Shown: one piece after another, positions 44,497 to 56,247 of the stretch
How positions within the stretch are numbered: the stretch's first letter is position 1
How the letters are laid out: each line of letters begins with the position of its first letter
NCBI GenBank assembly: GCA_000349905.1
Contig: KB722738.1
Location: 1,297,551-1,361,550 of the forward strand
Direction: 5' to 3'
Length of the DNA: 64,000 nucleotides
Origin: Volvariella volvacea V23
Lineage: Eukaryota; Basidiomycota; Agaricomycetes; Agaricales; Pluteaceae
Made by a program: the position numbers and the translations under genes
Notes under the pieces: generated by a model
Databases searched by the model: none
Seen by the model: the letters and a program-made list of their open reading frames with translations, nothing else
What the model was told of the DNA's origin: nothing

Positions 44497-47271
44497 GCAA
44501 AGGGCGGTGGTGAGGATTGCCACAGCTGGGGAGTGTGTCGAACAAGTTGCGAATTTCGGCAAACTTGCAGACCCTGTCTTACATAATAGATCCTTGGCGG
44601 GGCTGCTTTGATGTTTCGAGGTATTCAACGTTGGCCACACCAGTTGCTATCCGCCTAGGACCTGTATTATCACTCTTGTTCCAAAAGGCAAGCCCACATC
44701 CACGGGATTCCCGTATCAGTGGTGCCTCGCCAAATCTCGGTAACATATTTTTTCACTTCTATACACGTTCCATTGGCCTCAACTGCCATTGACCTGGTAT
44801 CAAGGGGCGTGGTGTTGACTCTGACTTGCGCACCAACAGCAGACTACTGTGTCCGGTCCTGATCAATGATTGCCCGGCAAAGCAAGGTCCGTCGTTTTTA
44901 CGAACTGCCTATTTGCCGAACCTTTGTGAGTACATTTCATAATGTCGAATTTGCGCATAATAATGCCCTCTGGAACACTAGCACGAAATGGGACTATCTT
45001 ACTCCATCCAGGAAGACTGCTATATCGACGTTGATCAGTTATATTTGCAGGCGCCCATCTGCGATGTTAAGATGAGTCTAATACTGCAACGACGCGACTG
45101 GAAGATAAATCTTCTCGGTTCCATCGTAGATTCGATCAACCACGCGCCTTTCATAGGTTAGCTCATGTTCTTACTCCTATTTTTCCCTTTTTCGCACGGG
45201 GACAGATAGAATGGCCTCCTGCAAGGCTCGAGTTTCATTGCTGTTCCCTAACCTTGGCTCAATCCATTTGCGTAGGGTGATACTGCTCCGAGGAACTGGT
45301 GCTTATCGGCACGACGTCCGACGAATTCTGACGATAACTCCCCATGCTTATTAGAGCCCCTACCGAACTCTCCGTAAATATGCCACTGGCAGATTGGCAG
45401 TTCCACAACACGATTGAATTCCCAAACCTACGCAAGCGTAGTGGCCTTACGCAGGTTTCGGAATTTTTAGGACATCGGACAATGTGCTTTTGACAGTCAT
45501 CCATTTCGCTGTGCCCTCACATCCTACCCTTTATCACTCGTCACACAGCTGAAGAATATATAATATCAATTGCGAATTGGGCACATGATACTGGAACCGG
45601 AATGATACACATCTCACAAACACATGCGGCAGACTAATGGATGATACTCTATGATGTCCCTTGCTCTCTCTATCTTCCTCTCTTCCTCTCTAGTCCTTCC
45701 CCCAACTATAAACAGGAAATTATCTATGATTAAAGCCCATACCCCCTTGCTTTTTTACGCAGTCGGGACAGATACCGTCGATCCTGCGGTCTGTGCTGTA
45801 TGTAAGCGACGGATCACCAGTCGAAGAGAAAATAGCTGACAGAATGACTCTGGGAATTGGCGGCTGACGATTTATATCATCAGGATTTTCATTAAAAGAT
45901 AAGCAAGACAATCCCCTTACTATTGGAAGCAAGTGGTTTTGCACTTTGGTGGCTGGCAGTCTTTATCGTGCGTGGTGCTGAATTTACAATCTGGCTGATC
46001 GCATTGGACCTGCATGAAGGATAACGCAGCGAGTTTAATCTCCGCGACTTTCGTCGGTGTCTGTTGGGCGACTCACGAATTGCTCTGGCTGCAATGCCGG
46101 GAAATTTTTACAACGAATGCATCAGCAAAATATATATCAGGGCTAGGTGCGGGTCCCGACAGGACGTCATACCAGTTGAATTACATGGCCACAGCGGGCA
46201 TAGGTTTCTTCGACTCTGCAATTCCGCAAACCATACGCGACGTTAGGGCGCAATGGACACACTGTACGGCGTCCGACGTCACCTTCGCATTCTGCACATC
46301 GTAGTCGCGTCGTGGTACAGGGGGTTGTGATGAAAGGGTAGCTTGCTGGAGTGGGCAACAGGGTGGAAGTGCTGCTGGATTTTTGGTGGAGTAAGCTTCT
46401 ACTGTCGTGAATATATACTGATTCCAAAAAACCTCATGCCCAGACGAGCAGCGAGTGATGCTGATTTGGCCTGATCAAATTAGTCCGTTCATTTAGAAGT
46501 GAATATCTGGATATCGAGATGAGGGCGTCTTCGCTGTCTCTGAATACCGGAATCACTCGCCGACCAGATGCACGGGATGATGTCTTTCTGATAGCGAGTA
46601 ATGTTAGATCAACGCTAAGGAAGGCCGTTGGGATTGCTATGTTGTTGCTTAAACGTCAAAATGCAGTTTTGCGTCACGTTCATTTACTTTTCAAAAAATG
46701 GCCCACGAGGTTGACTAAGTAAGGAATTCAGTATCACGCCTACGGCTGCATGTTGTACGACTCACGTCCTCCATCGATTTCCACGATTTCGATTGATATG
46801 CCAGAAAGAGCGATCAAACAAATGAGATCCCACTCAAACCGCAAAACGTGTTGTTGTGTCAGAGTGGTGCAGCCTTGGCAATACTAAAGATCCAGATGGA
46901 ATATAACGTCAAGGCGTGCCAGTATTGCGAGGGCACTGGGTTCTGTCGCATCTCCTCGCCCTCTGCCCGCATATTCGTGGTCTGAAATCTGTCGGCGTTG
47001 TATTCAGAGGAACGTCAGACGGCATCCCTGTAGCAAACTCAATAGGCATGAATTTGACCAAATAGTATCTAAGGGGATGACGTGACGTGCCTTGTCCGAC
47101 ACATGGGGGGGATCTCACAAGTATATAGTTGATCGCTCTACCTAAATTGCAAAGGTTATCGGCTATCGCTTCACCATCACCTCCACCTCAAACGTTGTGT
47201 CCCTTATCAAATGGGATATGTCATTTTTGGAAGGAAAAATGACATTATCCTGCAAACATCCCAACAAGGTA
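44497..47271. other. Gene-free stretch of 2.8 kb
   Basis: No intact gene is supported on either strand. A short open stretch at 46907-47065 (+) reads like protein (WVLSHLLALCPHIRGLKSVG) but has no visible exon partners. The region ends in the assembly gap. Confidence 0.45.
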
Positions 47272-47371
47272 NNNNNNNNNNNNNNNNNNNNNNNNNNNNN
47301 NNNNNNNNNNNNNNNNNNNNNNNNNNNNNNNNNNNNNNNNNNNNNNNNNNNNNNNNNNNNNNNNNNNNNNN
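47272..47371. other. Assembly gap of 100 N
   Basis: Exactly 100 undetermined bases, the usual placeholder for a gap of unknown length. It cuts the 3' end of the eIF2B alpha gene. Confidence 0.98.
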
Positions 47372-48851
47372 TTGACTAACGCCTTCCGGAGTAAGACTTC
47401 CAACATCGGAGAACACGAGGGTTATCAAGTCAGGCCTGAATCGAAAGAGTTTATACATCACCCTCGGAACACGCGTAAGAGGGTGATTCCGCACCTGGTA
47501 TAGTCAACGTCTGGGTTATTCCGAGATATGTGTTCTTGAGTGATTGGTACGGGAGCCGGATTGTTTCCAGTTGTGTTGGCTTCGCCCGCAGGGAAGGAGG
47601 ATGGAGACGTGCTTTCCATCGAGTTCCATGGGGTGGCTGGGCTAGGGAATGATAGAATTCTCGAATTATGGCTTGGTAAGTCATATTGTGATAAAGGGAA
47701 TAAACGGTGGAATTTGTAACTGATCGAACAAAATTAGTTGAAATGAAGTCGAAGCTGTGGATGACGGACCCACCTTTCAGCCAGTGCGTAGAAGGGTTTG
47801 TTGGCAGCGCGTGCAATAATAGCAATTTGATTACTCCCGACGGCATTTATAAGACCCCCGCTTTCGACAACTGCCTCCGATCCAACCAGGACAAAATCTA
47901 CTTTGTCCATCACGTATGCCACGGCGGAGTCTAATATCACTGTTGCAGGCACACCAGCAGCGCTAAGAGCTTCGGCAGTCTTGATTCTGTCACATTGTAT
48001 GAACAGGGCATTGAGATGAGCTTATGGGACTACAAACCCAAGACCCCGAGGGCGAGCTTCGGTGACGAACACTGGCAACAATATCAGAGTCAAACCGGTC
48101 GGAAGTGATGACTTGGAGGAGAACCTGATATCCTCTTTTTCTTATGTGCTAACAGCAGGGTCCGCATAACTACCCGCGAGTAGGAGTGGGTAAGTATCTT
48201 GGATCCAGATCAACGAGGACCACACCAGCGATGGATCGGATGTGCTTACCACAGAGCCGTCCTTGATGAAACCGACCGCGAGCTCAGCTATTTTCTGGCG
48301 ATAGGAGAGAGCTTCTTCGGCGTATTGCCTCCCTTGACGTATCAGCTCGGTTTTAAGATCGGCAAAGTTCTGAGGCGACATATGTGGACGTGTTCATATC
48401 AGAGCAGGAAGCAAGGAAACGCACCGAGGAGACATGCGGAAACAACGTTACAAAGGCGATGAAGAGCTCGCACCCTGCATTAAGACTAATTGGGTTTGAG
48501 GTCTGCTGCCTTAGGGCCTCAGCGCCGTCATTGAGTTCCTTTACCAATTCAAACATGGTTCCAGCTAGCAGCATTACAGATGCGCGTGCATGATCAGCTG
48601 ACAGGACGACACACCACTTGAGTTCTGAATCAACTCGGTGAGAGCAAGGATGGCAGCCAATGGCATAGAAATCTTTTGCGTAAAGATAAGAAGGAGCTCC
48701 AAGGGGCAAGGAAAGCGTGGGGGGCCCGAATACCCACCTCGTCATCCTCGAGGATGCGCTGGTAGGCGTGATTGATATCAAAGGTGCTGGCGCGGGCATC
48801 CTGGGTGGCAGGCCGAGCGAGGCCAGGCTGCGAAACGACAAGTGAAGCCAT
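47372..48851 (-). CDS. Translation initiation factor eIF2B subunit alpha, C-terminus lost in gap
   Basis: This is the regulatory subunit of the eIF2 guanine nucleotide exchange factor (yeast Gcn3), which senses phosphorylated eIF2. The start at 48851 gives MASLVVSQPGLARPATQDAR. Then come FDINHAYQRILEDDE, ISMPLAAILALTELIQNSS, ELVKELNDGAEALRQQTSN, PISLNAGCELFIAFVTLFPH, FADLKTELIRQGRQYAEEAL and HSYSRVVMRTLLLAHKKKRI. Further on are VFVTEARPRGLG, PATVILDSAVAYVMDKVDFV, LVGSEAVVESGGLINAVGSN, QIAIIARAANKPFYALAE and PDLITLVFSDVGSLTPEGVS. The family normally ends about 10 residues after that point, so only the last few codons are missing in the gap. Around nine exons. Confidence 0.92.
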
Positions 48852-50005
48852 CCTTAGTTGGAGTCGAGCAAGACTTGAACGGGAGCGATCGATGGCGAGT
48901 CAATGGCGCTTACGTAAGATGGGAGGGCCAGCACGTCGACCGGGCGGTGAAGAGAGGATGACGAGATGATCGGGACGGATGACCGCACGCCAGCAAAGGC
49001 CAGTTGGGCGACTTGGAATCTGGATCCATCCTTGTACCATCCACGTGGGGGCAGGAGCACCAATTGCTTGGTAACATTTTGGCTTTGCATGCGCAATCGC
49101 CAAGTTGTATGTCAGAAAGCATCGCGGGAGTGGATATTCCATTTTTCTCCCAACCTCGAGGCCGCCTCTGCTATCGCTCGCGTTATCAGCTTTGGCCAGA
49201 GCCACTCCGTCTGGTTCCTTGCCGTGACGTGATGGGCCCTGCCGTGTGCTCCCACGGTTGGGCCGCCTCCTCGTTCGAACACGAAATGGTCACGGACGCT
49301 GCCACATGCAGAGACAAAACGGACAACAACACATAGTGGGCAGTAATTGTTGGCTCTGAAAGGGGAAGAAGGGCGCTATTTGCCTCGCCCAGCACAACGC
49401 TCGTTGTCAAGCTGACAATTACATCGCCCAGTAGAGAACAAGGCAGGGGGCAAAGGCTGAACGCAAAATTTATTCGCACATTCGCAGAGAATGTAGACGA
49501 CGGTGGAGAGGCTGCAGGTGGAGAGTGGGATTACAAGGGTCATGGGACGCCAGCGGCTGGGAAGAGAAGCAAGACCCCGGGGAGGAGCAGGATGAAAAAG
49601 GATAAAGAGAGCGGTGGGCGGGGTCCATGGGGGACAATTGGGCTGTCGCGGTGAATACACGTGTATTTTCGACCGACTCCCAAAAAATGGCTTTACCGAT
49701 CCTTTTAATATTTTTCTTTTTTTCTCAACCACCAGGGTCCCATCATCGCGCCCTACAAAAGCTCAACCAATAATGCCCATTTCCTCCCCCCATCCTTCCC
49801 TCTGAGCTCATCGTATCCGACGTTCCCCACCCATCTAATCTCATATCTCCTCTGCGCCTCTCTATCATTCCATCGATCAACCCCGCCGCAGGTCCTCCAT
49901 CAGGCCCTAACAACCCCGGTAAGCACATGCCCTTGCCCAAGCACTTGATTTCATACCGACAGCCAGACTCGATAGTACCCAGCCCTCTTCTTTCGCTCCC
50001 AAGCC
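48852..50005. other. Intergenic, 1.15 kb, divergent promoters
   Basis: No supportable gene lies between the eIF2B alpha start and the next plus-strand ORF. The stretch 49685-49735 is T-rich and precedes the ORF at 50006. Confidence 0.45.
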
Positions 50006-50644
50006 ATGCAAAACAACGCCCCAAAGCCCAGAGCCGAGGTCGTCTTTTCCAGCGATGTCCGGAACATGGACGACTGGGCAAAGCGAACAAAAATCCCTTT
50101 GACAACAGCCGATGCCATAGGGGCCAATTATGCTCGTGCCCACCGATGGCTTAATGCCCTCCGGCTCCAGCTCATTCATGAGCATAACTGGACCGATTCC
50201 CCGACATCCGACCATCGCATGCTCTACGCCCTCGAGACAACCTCCATATGGCGGTCCTCGGTTGGCCTGCCTGCTGGCCCCAAGTTACGCCTCCAACTCC
50301 CCCTGCATGCGACATCATTCTTTTCCCCCGAACGCAGAGTGCAATGGCAGATGGTGTTCCACAGTGACATATTTGAATCTGTGCGCAAGATATGCCCTCC
50401 CATCAACGACATCCTGAACGTTATACAATGCCTGTTAACCGGTGTTGTGACTCTCGTATTTGAGGAACACCTACCTGAGGGTATCTACCGGACCACTCGA
50501 GGTTTACCCCCGGTTGCGTGGATCAATGAAAACGAGGACTCGCTTATCGAGATTTTCGGTCCATCCCACTTCAAGGCCCTACGCAGAGCGAGCAGCGATA
50601 CCGAATCATCATTCAAGCTCGAAATCATCCCTCATCGCCGCTAA
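50006..50644 (+). CDS. Intronless ORF, unknown protein of 212 aa
   Basis: A single uninterrupted frame starts at MQNNAPKPRAEVVFSSDVRN and ends IIPHRR at TAA. Composition is that of a normal globular protein: RMLYALETTSIWRSSVGLPA, VQWQMVFHSDIFESVRKICP, ILNVIQCLLTGVVTLVFEEH, FGPSHFKALRRASS. There is no signal peptide, membrane segment or motif I can name. It is unusual here in having no intron. It lies between two housekeeping genes. Not recognised. Confidence 0.6.
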   Translation: MQNNAPKPRAEVVFSSDVRNMDDWAKRTKIPLTTADAIGANYARAHRWLNALRLQLIHEHNWTDSPTSDHRMLYALETTSIWRSSVGLPAGPKLRLQLPLHATSFFSPERRVQWQMVFHSDIFESVRKICPPINDILNVIQCLLTGVVTLVFEEHLPEGIYRTTRGLPPVAWINENEDSLIEIFGPSHFKALRRASSDTESSFKLEIIPHRR

Positions 50645-51111
50645 TACTACATCGCGATCTCCTTTGTTTCGGGGCGCCTCAGCGTCTCGATTAAGCCTTC
50701 GAGGTTGCTGCATGGCGCCCACATGTTGGCATCTTCACCATACCCTACATATGCAATGTTATATCGCAGTAATCATGTCTTTTTTGCTCACCTTTGCAAT
50801 TTCCTGTGTTTCGTGCAATTGGCATTTAATTAACAGCGTTCTTTTCCTTCGAGTTTTGTGTATTAACCTGTGACCACGGTGTTTGTCCCTTGCTAGATTC
50901 AATTTGTTGCTATGTTATTGCCCAAACCACTCTGTATGTATATAGCTGCACAACGCGAAATGGTTAGTGTCGAAGAGTAGTAGAATGGCGAGGCCCGAGC
51001 TTTTTATGGGCTTTTGTGAGTGATGTGTGATGAATCATCGTCGTGCTGCGTCCGCTTAGATGATCGATCACGGCCTCAGTCAAGTTCTTGCCCTCTCGTC
51101 CTCTTACCACC
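50645..51111. other. Intergenic, upstream of MAP1
   Basis: 467 bp between a stop and the next start on the same strand. No gene is visible. Confidence 0.5.
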
Positions 51112-53134
51112 ATGTCCTCCGAGGTTCGTTGCCAAAGCGAGTCTTGCCCAAACGGCCACCCCCCTTCTCGCTTAGAGTGTCCATCCTGCAACAAGTAAAT
51201 CCACCCATCTACTGTGGAAAGATATGTATTCTAAGTTGTTGATCAACCCCAGGCTCGGAATTCGTGGATCGTTCTTCTGCGGTCAGGAGTGCTTCAAAGC
51301 TGGCTGTACGTCTATCCCCCTTACACACTGCACCTACTAAACGAACCCTCCATACAGGGGCAAGTTTCTATCAACTGCATCTGGAATTGCATGCTAGGTT
51401 CTAACTATCCAACTATGCATATACTTTAGAAAGTGCACAAGCTTGTCCATAACCTCGTAACAGGAGGTGCTGCTAACTCAAGTGAGTCTAGGCCCGCTGC
51501 CTCTTCCAACACCTTGTTCGATTAAAATTTCATGTCCTGTGGTGTTCAGATAACTATAACCCGTTTCCAAACTTCAATTTTACGGGCAGCCTGCGTCCAG
51601 CATATCCACTATCCCCACGGCGACATGTTCCGGACCACATTCCAAAACCTGATTATGCTGAGCTCGGTGGGTAGACGGCTCCAACCCCACAAGTTGATGT
51701 CGAAGTTTGACACCATCAAATTTCAATAGGAACCCCGATATCGGAAACCCGTGCGGCTGGTCAACCCCCACGGATATTGAGTTTGGAGGAGCAAGAAAAG
51801 ATGAGAAAAGTATGCAGGGTAAGTCCAGCAATCGCCGTAAGCCAATATCCCCCTCGGCTACCCAAATTCGCTAGAATAGGGAATCTGAGAAGGGGGGTGA
51901 TGGAGCTATTTGACTTACCCATGTGAAAACTCTGTCGTTTTCTTGCAGCTCACAAGAGAAGTGTTGGACATCGCTGCTTCCCATGTAAGGCCGGGCATCA
52001 CGACGGATGAGCTGGATGAGATTGTACACAACGCCACTATCGAACGTGGTGCATACCCTTCTCCCCTGAACTACCGCGGCTTTCCTAAATCTGTTTGCAC
52101 GTACGTCACACTCCATCCCTTCAGTTGACAGCTTCCACGAGGTTCTCGACCCAAATTGGGAGCATATGAATTTATATTGGAGCATTTAGATCCATTAACG
52201 AAGTCATTTGTCACGGCATACCTGATCGTCGAAAACTCCAGGAAGGAGATATCATCAATATAGGTACATTTACTCAGCTTCGCTTATGCCTTCACTTCGC
52301 TCATCATCCTGCGTTCCTCCAAAGATGTCAGCCTTTACTACGACGGTATGCCAGAGAGAACCACCTACGTATGCATAAAGTAGGTCCTCATTACCCTTTA
52401 TTCGTTGACAGGCTTCCACGGCGATTTGAACGCAACATACCCGGTTGGAAAAATTGACGAGGACTCCCAAAAACTGATTACGACTACGCGCAAGTGTTTA
52501 GACGAAGCTATCAATATGTGTAAACCCGGGGCTCTCTTCCGCGACCTTGGGAAGGTGATGTGAGTATCCACTCCGTCCTTCTATCAACTTGAAACACCCG
52601 CCCGCCTGTCCTCATGCAGTAGACTGGTTGACTTATTTCCATCAAATAATGTCACTAGTGAGCCCATTGCTCGAGCCAATGGGTGTGCTGTTGTCAGAAC
52701 GTACACCGGTCATGGTGTCAACGACCTCTTCCATTGTGCTCCGAATATCCCACATTATGCAAAAAATAAGGCTGTCGGTTCTATGAAGCCAGGAATGGTA
52801 AATGACTTGGTTATCTCGCTTAAAGTACATGGAAGCTAACCTACGTATCTTAGGTTTTCACTATTGAGCCCGTATGCAATCTTTTCGCTGCCTAATTGCC
52901 CGATATTAATCCATTAATTAACTCGAACAGATGATTAATCTCGGACACAATTGGGGTGATATACACTGGCCGGACAATTGGACCGCAACCACTGTTGACG
53001 GAAAGCGCAGTGCCCAATTTGAAGACACCCTACTGTGAGTGCTTCAATCTATTGCGTAATGTCATGTGAAGTGTCTGATACATATTACTAGGATTACGGA
53101 GACAGGTGTAGAAGTGCTAACAGCGAGTATATAG
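51112..53134 (+). CDS. MAP1: Methionine aminopeptidase 1
   Basis: This ribosome-associated cytosolic metallopeptidase removes the initiator methionine. The start at 51112 gives [16 protein letters not shown] and, across an intron, the N-terminal zinc-finger cysteines ([18 protein letters not shown]) characteristic of type 1 eukaryotic enzymes. Next are [20 protein letters not shown] and [12 protein letters not shown]. The catalytic domain runs from [20 protein letters not shown] through [100 protein letters not shown] and [15 protein letters not shown] (TAG 53132-53134). Metal ligands D, D, H, E and E are all present. About ten exons. Confidence 0.94.
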
Positions 53135-53249
53135 GAAAGACCGGTAGATCTCATGCTTTGTCCAAGCTACGGAATGGAAAATCTGCTGTGCGCCATATCA
53201 ACATACTGAACAGGATTTCTCAGCAAAGTCCCAATACATTTTCATATTA

Positions 53250-55996
53250 TCAAAGATCGCGTTTCTCTCGCGCTTTCCTCATGGAGATCTCGTTATTGAG
53301 GTCTTGTGTCGCATCCGCGAAGGGTTCTTGACCATCAATTTCCGCGATTCGTTTCACAGGAACGCCATCCGAGAGGCTCTCCTTTCTCACCCTATGATTT
53401 TGTCGGAAATGCAGGCCGGTATCGTTATCATTGTCGACAGCAGAGGTCAAGGGGCTCGAGTTTTTGGAGGTGTTGGAAGGCGCGAGGGGGGTTAATCGGA
53501 GGCGTTGGAGATCAGCGTATGAGCTTTGTCGACTTCGTGTCTTAGCGAAGACAAAAGGATCATCGGTATAACCTCCCGGGATGATCACGGTATCGTAATC
53601 TCCAGTATCTTCTTCGTCAGTGTCGTCGGGTGTGCCAACTCGACTTGCTTCATCTCCTGAAGCTCCACTCCATGCACTGGTTCCACGCCTTGCAGACCTA
53701 CTCCAACCAAATAGCCTTTCATCGATCCAGGTCATTGGATGGATTAGACCAAGGCCTTGGGCATCCACAGCCCCGGACCCACTCTTCCTGCGCCATAAAC
53801 CAGGAGTGCCTGTCGATGGGGGAACGCTGGCAGAGGGAACCAAAATGCGCCACTACAAAGAAATTCATGGAACTGGTCGGCGTTCATCACAGGAGAAACT
53901 TACTTGATCGAAGTCCTCGTAGAGACGAGGCCCGAAATCGTTGATGACAGAAGCCACCTCGTTAGTCAAATTCAAACGCATCTCCTTTAGCTTATCCAGA
54001 TAGCGCTGCTGACCCGGGATTAAGGCGATTACTAGCGGACGAAGTGACCTGAAGTCGCGGTGTTGGGAGAGCTATAAAGTAGGGGATAAACGACCTACTT
54101 GAGCACGTCCATTCCAGCTTCTCCGAATTTGAGTGCGGCATAGTTCATAAAAGGTAAGACGAAGTAGACTGTGAAAGGCGTCGCGATGCGCCATTTCTTG
54201 GGAGCATTTGCACGAACAGCTATGATAGTCGCAATGACAGCATAGAAGGTATACAGCAACGGTGCAACACCAAGAGAGATCAAGACCTTCCAGGTTGCGA
54301 GAACATCTCGCCCAGCAATTTTGACTACTGAAGCTGCCAGGGCCTCTACACAAAGGTGTCAGCATTAAAGAGTCTTTACAAAAGCTAGATAGCGACCTTT
54401 TGCTTTTTTGCGTGAAATAATCGAGGCCAAGATGAACATTGGGCCATTAAGAATGGTACCTGGTAAGGCGAGAATCGTCCAGACCAACAATAGTAGAAGC
54501 CGGTATGTCAACAACCCCAGCACTTTCCAGCTGGCCTTCTGTGCCCGTGGTACCTGTCACTCTCAAATTAGACACCGCACACGCTGACTTAAGTGAACTT
54601 ACCTGGTGATCCCTAAGACCAAGGTCTCGAACCAATCGATTGTATTTGAGTACATCCTCCCTCAACTTCTGGACCCTAGGTTCGTCCTTAAAGTGTGTAT
54701 AACCATTCAGCAACCTTCTGTTGAGCTCCACTACTTGACCTAATGTCAGGTGTTGCCCAGGGGTCTTATAGAGCCGACGAACTGCTTGGATGAGCTGAGT
54801 AACGAGTCAAACATGATACGCCACAGAACGAAGAGACATTTGACGAACCATTAGAGTATCATAGTCTGGAGCTCTTACAGTCACCGTTTTCAGACCATCG
54901 TAAATGAGATCAAGAAACTTTGCTACTGCTTCACGCTTCTGATTACCGCCCTGCTTGAACATCTCAACATATTCGGGCGGTACATCGAGTGCAGAACCAA
55001 ACTCGACAACAGCCCGTGAGCGGAACCTATGCGCATGGAAATACGATAGCCCAACAGGCACAATCTTAACTTGCAAACTTGGATTGTTTGCCATTGCCCC
55101 GAGTGCCATAATCGAAACGCCAGCCTTCAGGGGGAGTAGGTCGGTTCGGTCATGGCTGCCGCCTAGAAGTGAAATTGAGTAGAACATATTGTGTAATGAA
55201 ATGTATGCTACCTTCCGGAAAGATCCCAATACTGCCTCCATTCTCGAGAGAGTGGTAAACGTGACGATACATCTCTTGCTGGTCGATGAAGGGCAATTTT
55301 TTAAACTCCAAACCCTGGATCCCTTGCTGCCTGAGCTCTGTTATTTTCTCCCGTATTCGAGTTGTTCCCTTCCCACTCTCCCCTCCAAACTCCCGCTTGA
55401 CTCTCAGTTCTGTGTCCGAAAGAACTTCACTAACTTCCGCAACTGCCGAATTGACTGATTTTGGAAACAAGATCTGCATTCGAGGAGTGAACTCTGAAAG
55501 GAACTTAGTGCCCTCCCCGAGCACGAGGCACGGGTCATCTGGCGAAAGCCATATTTTTCCGATGCCAGGCTTCGCGGAGTCCGCAGCACGGGCGACGGGG
55601 ACTAGATCTTTTTGGTAAGAAGCATTAGTTAACAAAAGGAAAACATACTGCTACTCATCATTCGGATAAATGCTCCAACCGCTTTCCGCTCCATACTCTT
55701 AGCTGCAGCAAGAAATTGTACGGGTCGTGACGTCTCTTTCCAAACCTCCAGACTTAATAGCAGCGGGTCGAGGAACTAATGCATTGGAATGAGATATATT
55801 GTCAGCTCGATGGTATTTTGTGAAGACCTACCTGGTTGTTGTGTGGAGCTCCAACGAAGATGACGGGGCCATGGCGCGGTATGTTGAACGCACCCCTCGG
55901 GCGTATCTCGCGGAAGAATATTCGAGTGACGATCCTCCAGAATAACATAACCAGATCATAAGGAACCGAACTAGTAAGGTCCGTAGCCTCGGGCAT
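53250..55996 (-). CDS. Glycerol-3-phosphate O-acyltransferase, SCT1/GPT2 type
   Basis: This ER enzyme makes lysophosphatidic acid, the first step of glycerolipid synthesis. The start at 55996 gives MPEATDLTSSVPYDLVMLFW. Motif I spans an intron: FVGAPHNNQ joined to FLDPLLLSLEVW. Later parts are AAAKSMERKAVGAFIRMM, LVPVARAADSAKPG, WLSPDDPCLVLGEGTKFLSE, SIGIFPEG joined to GSHDRTDLLPLKAGVSIMAL (motif III), VKIVPVGLSYFHAHRFRSRA and VVEFGSALDVPPEYVEMFK (motif IV). Four membrane segments follow (RLLLLLVWTILALPGTILNG, PLLYTFYAVIATIIAV and others). A long acidic, Ser-rich tail contains TPDDTDEEDTGDYDTVIIPG. Length and layout match yeast Sct1/Gpt2. Tail phosphorylation is likely from its composition. 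Confidence 0.92.
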
Positions 55997-56247
55997 TTTG
56001 AGGAAATTGTTGGAAGGGTAGGGCCAGCCAGTAGTAGTGTTGGTGAATCATGTATTTCGCTGAAACACGCCATCATCTTGGGGGCACCAACAATCACAAA
56101 TACCTCGCAGCCATAATTTAGTGTCACCCCAAATCTCAGTTAGAGCTCCATTGATCTACACGAGGCAGCCTTGTTATGTACAGGATATGCAGATGAATAT
56201 AAGATGTCATCAAGAGACAGTAGCAAAGTGGTAAAGAACATGCAAAA

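Noticed and set aside
46014..46304. ATG-initiated 96-codon frame in the gene-poor block
   Set aside because: No recognisable motif, no splice partners and ordinary length for random sequence. Not enough support for a gene.
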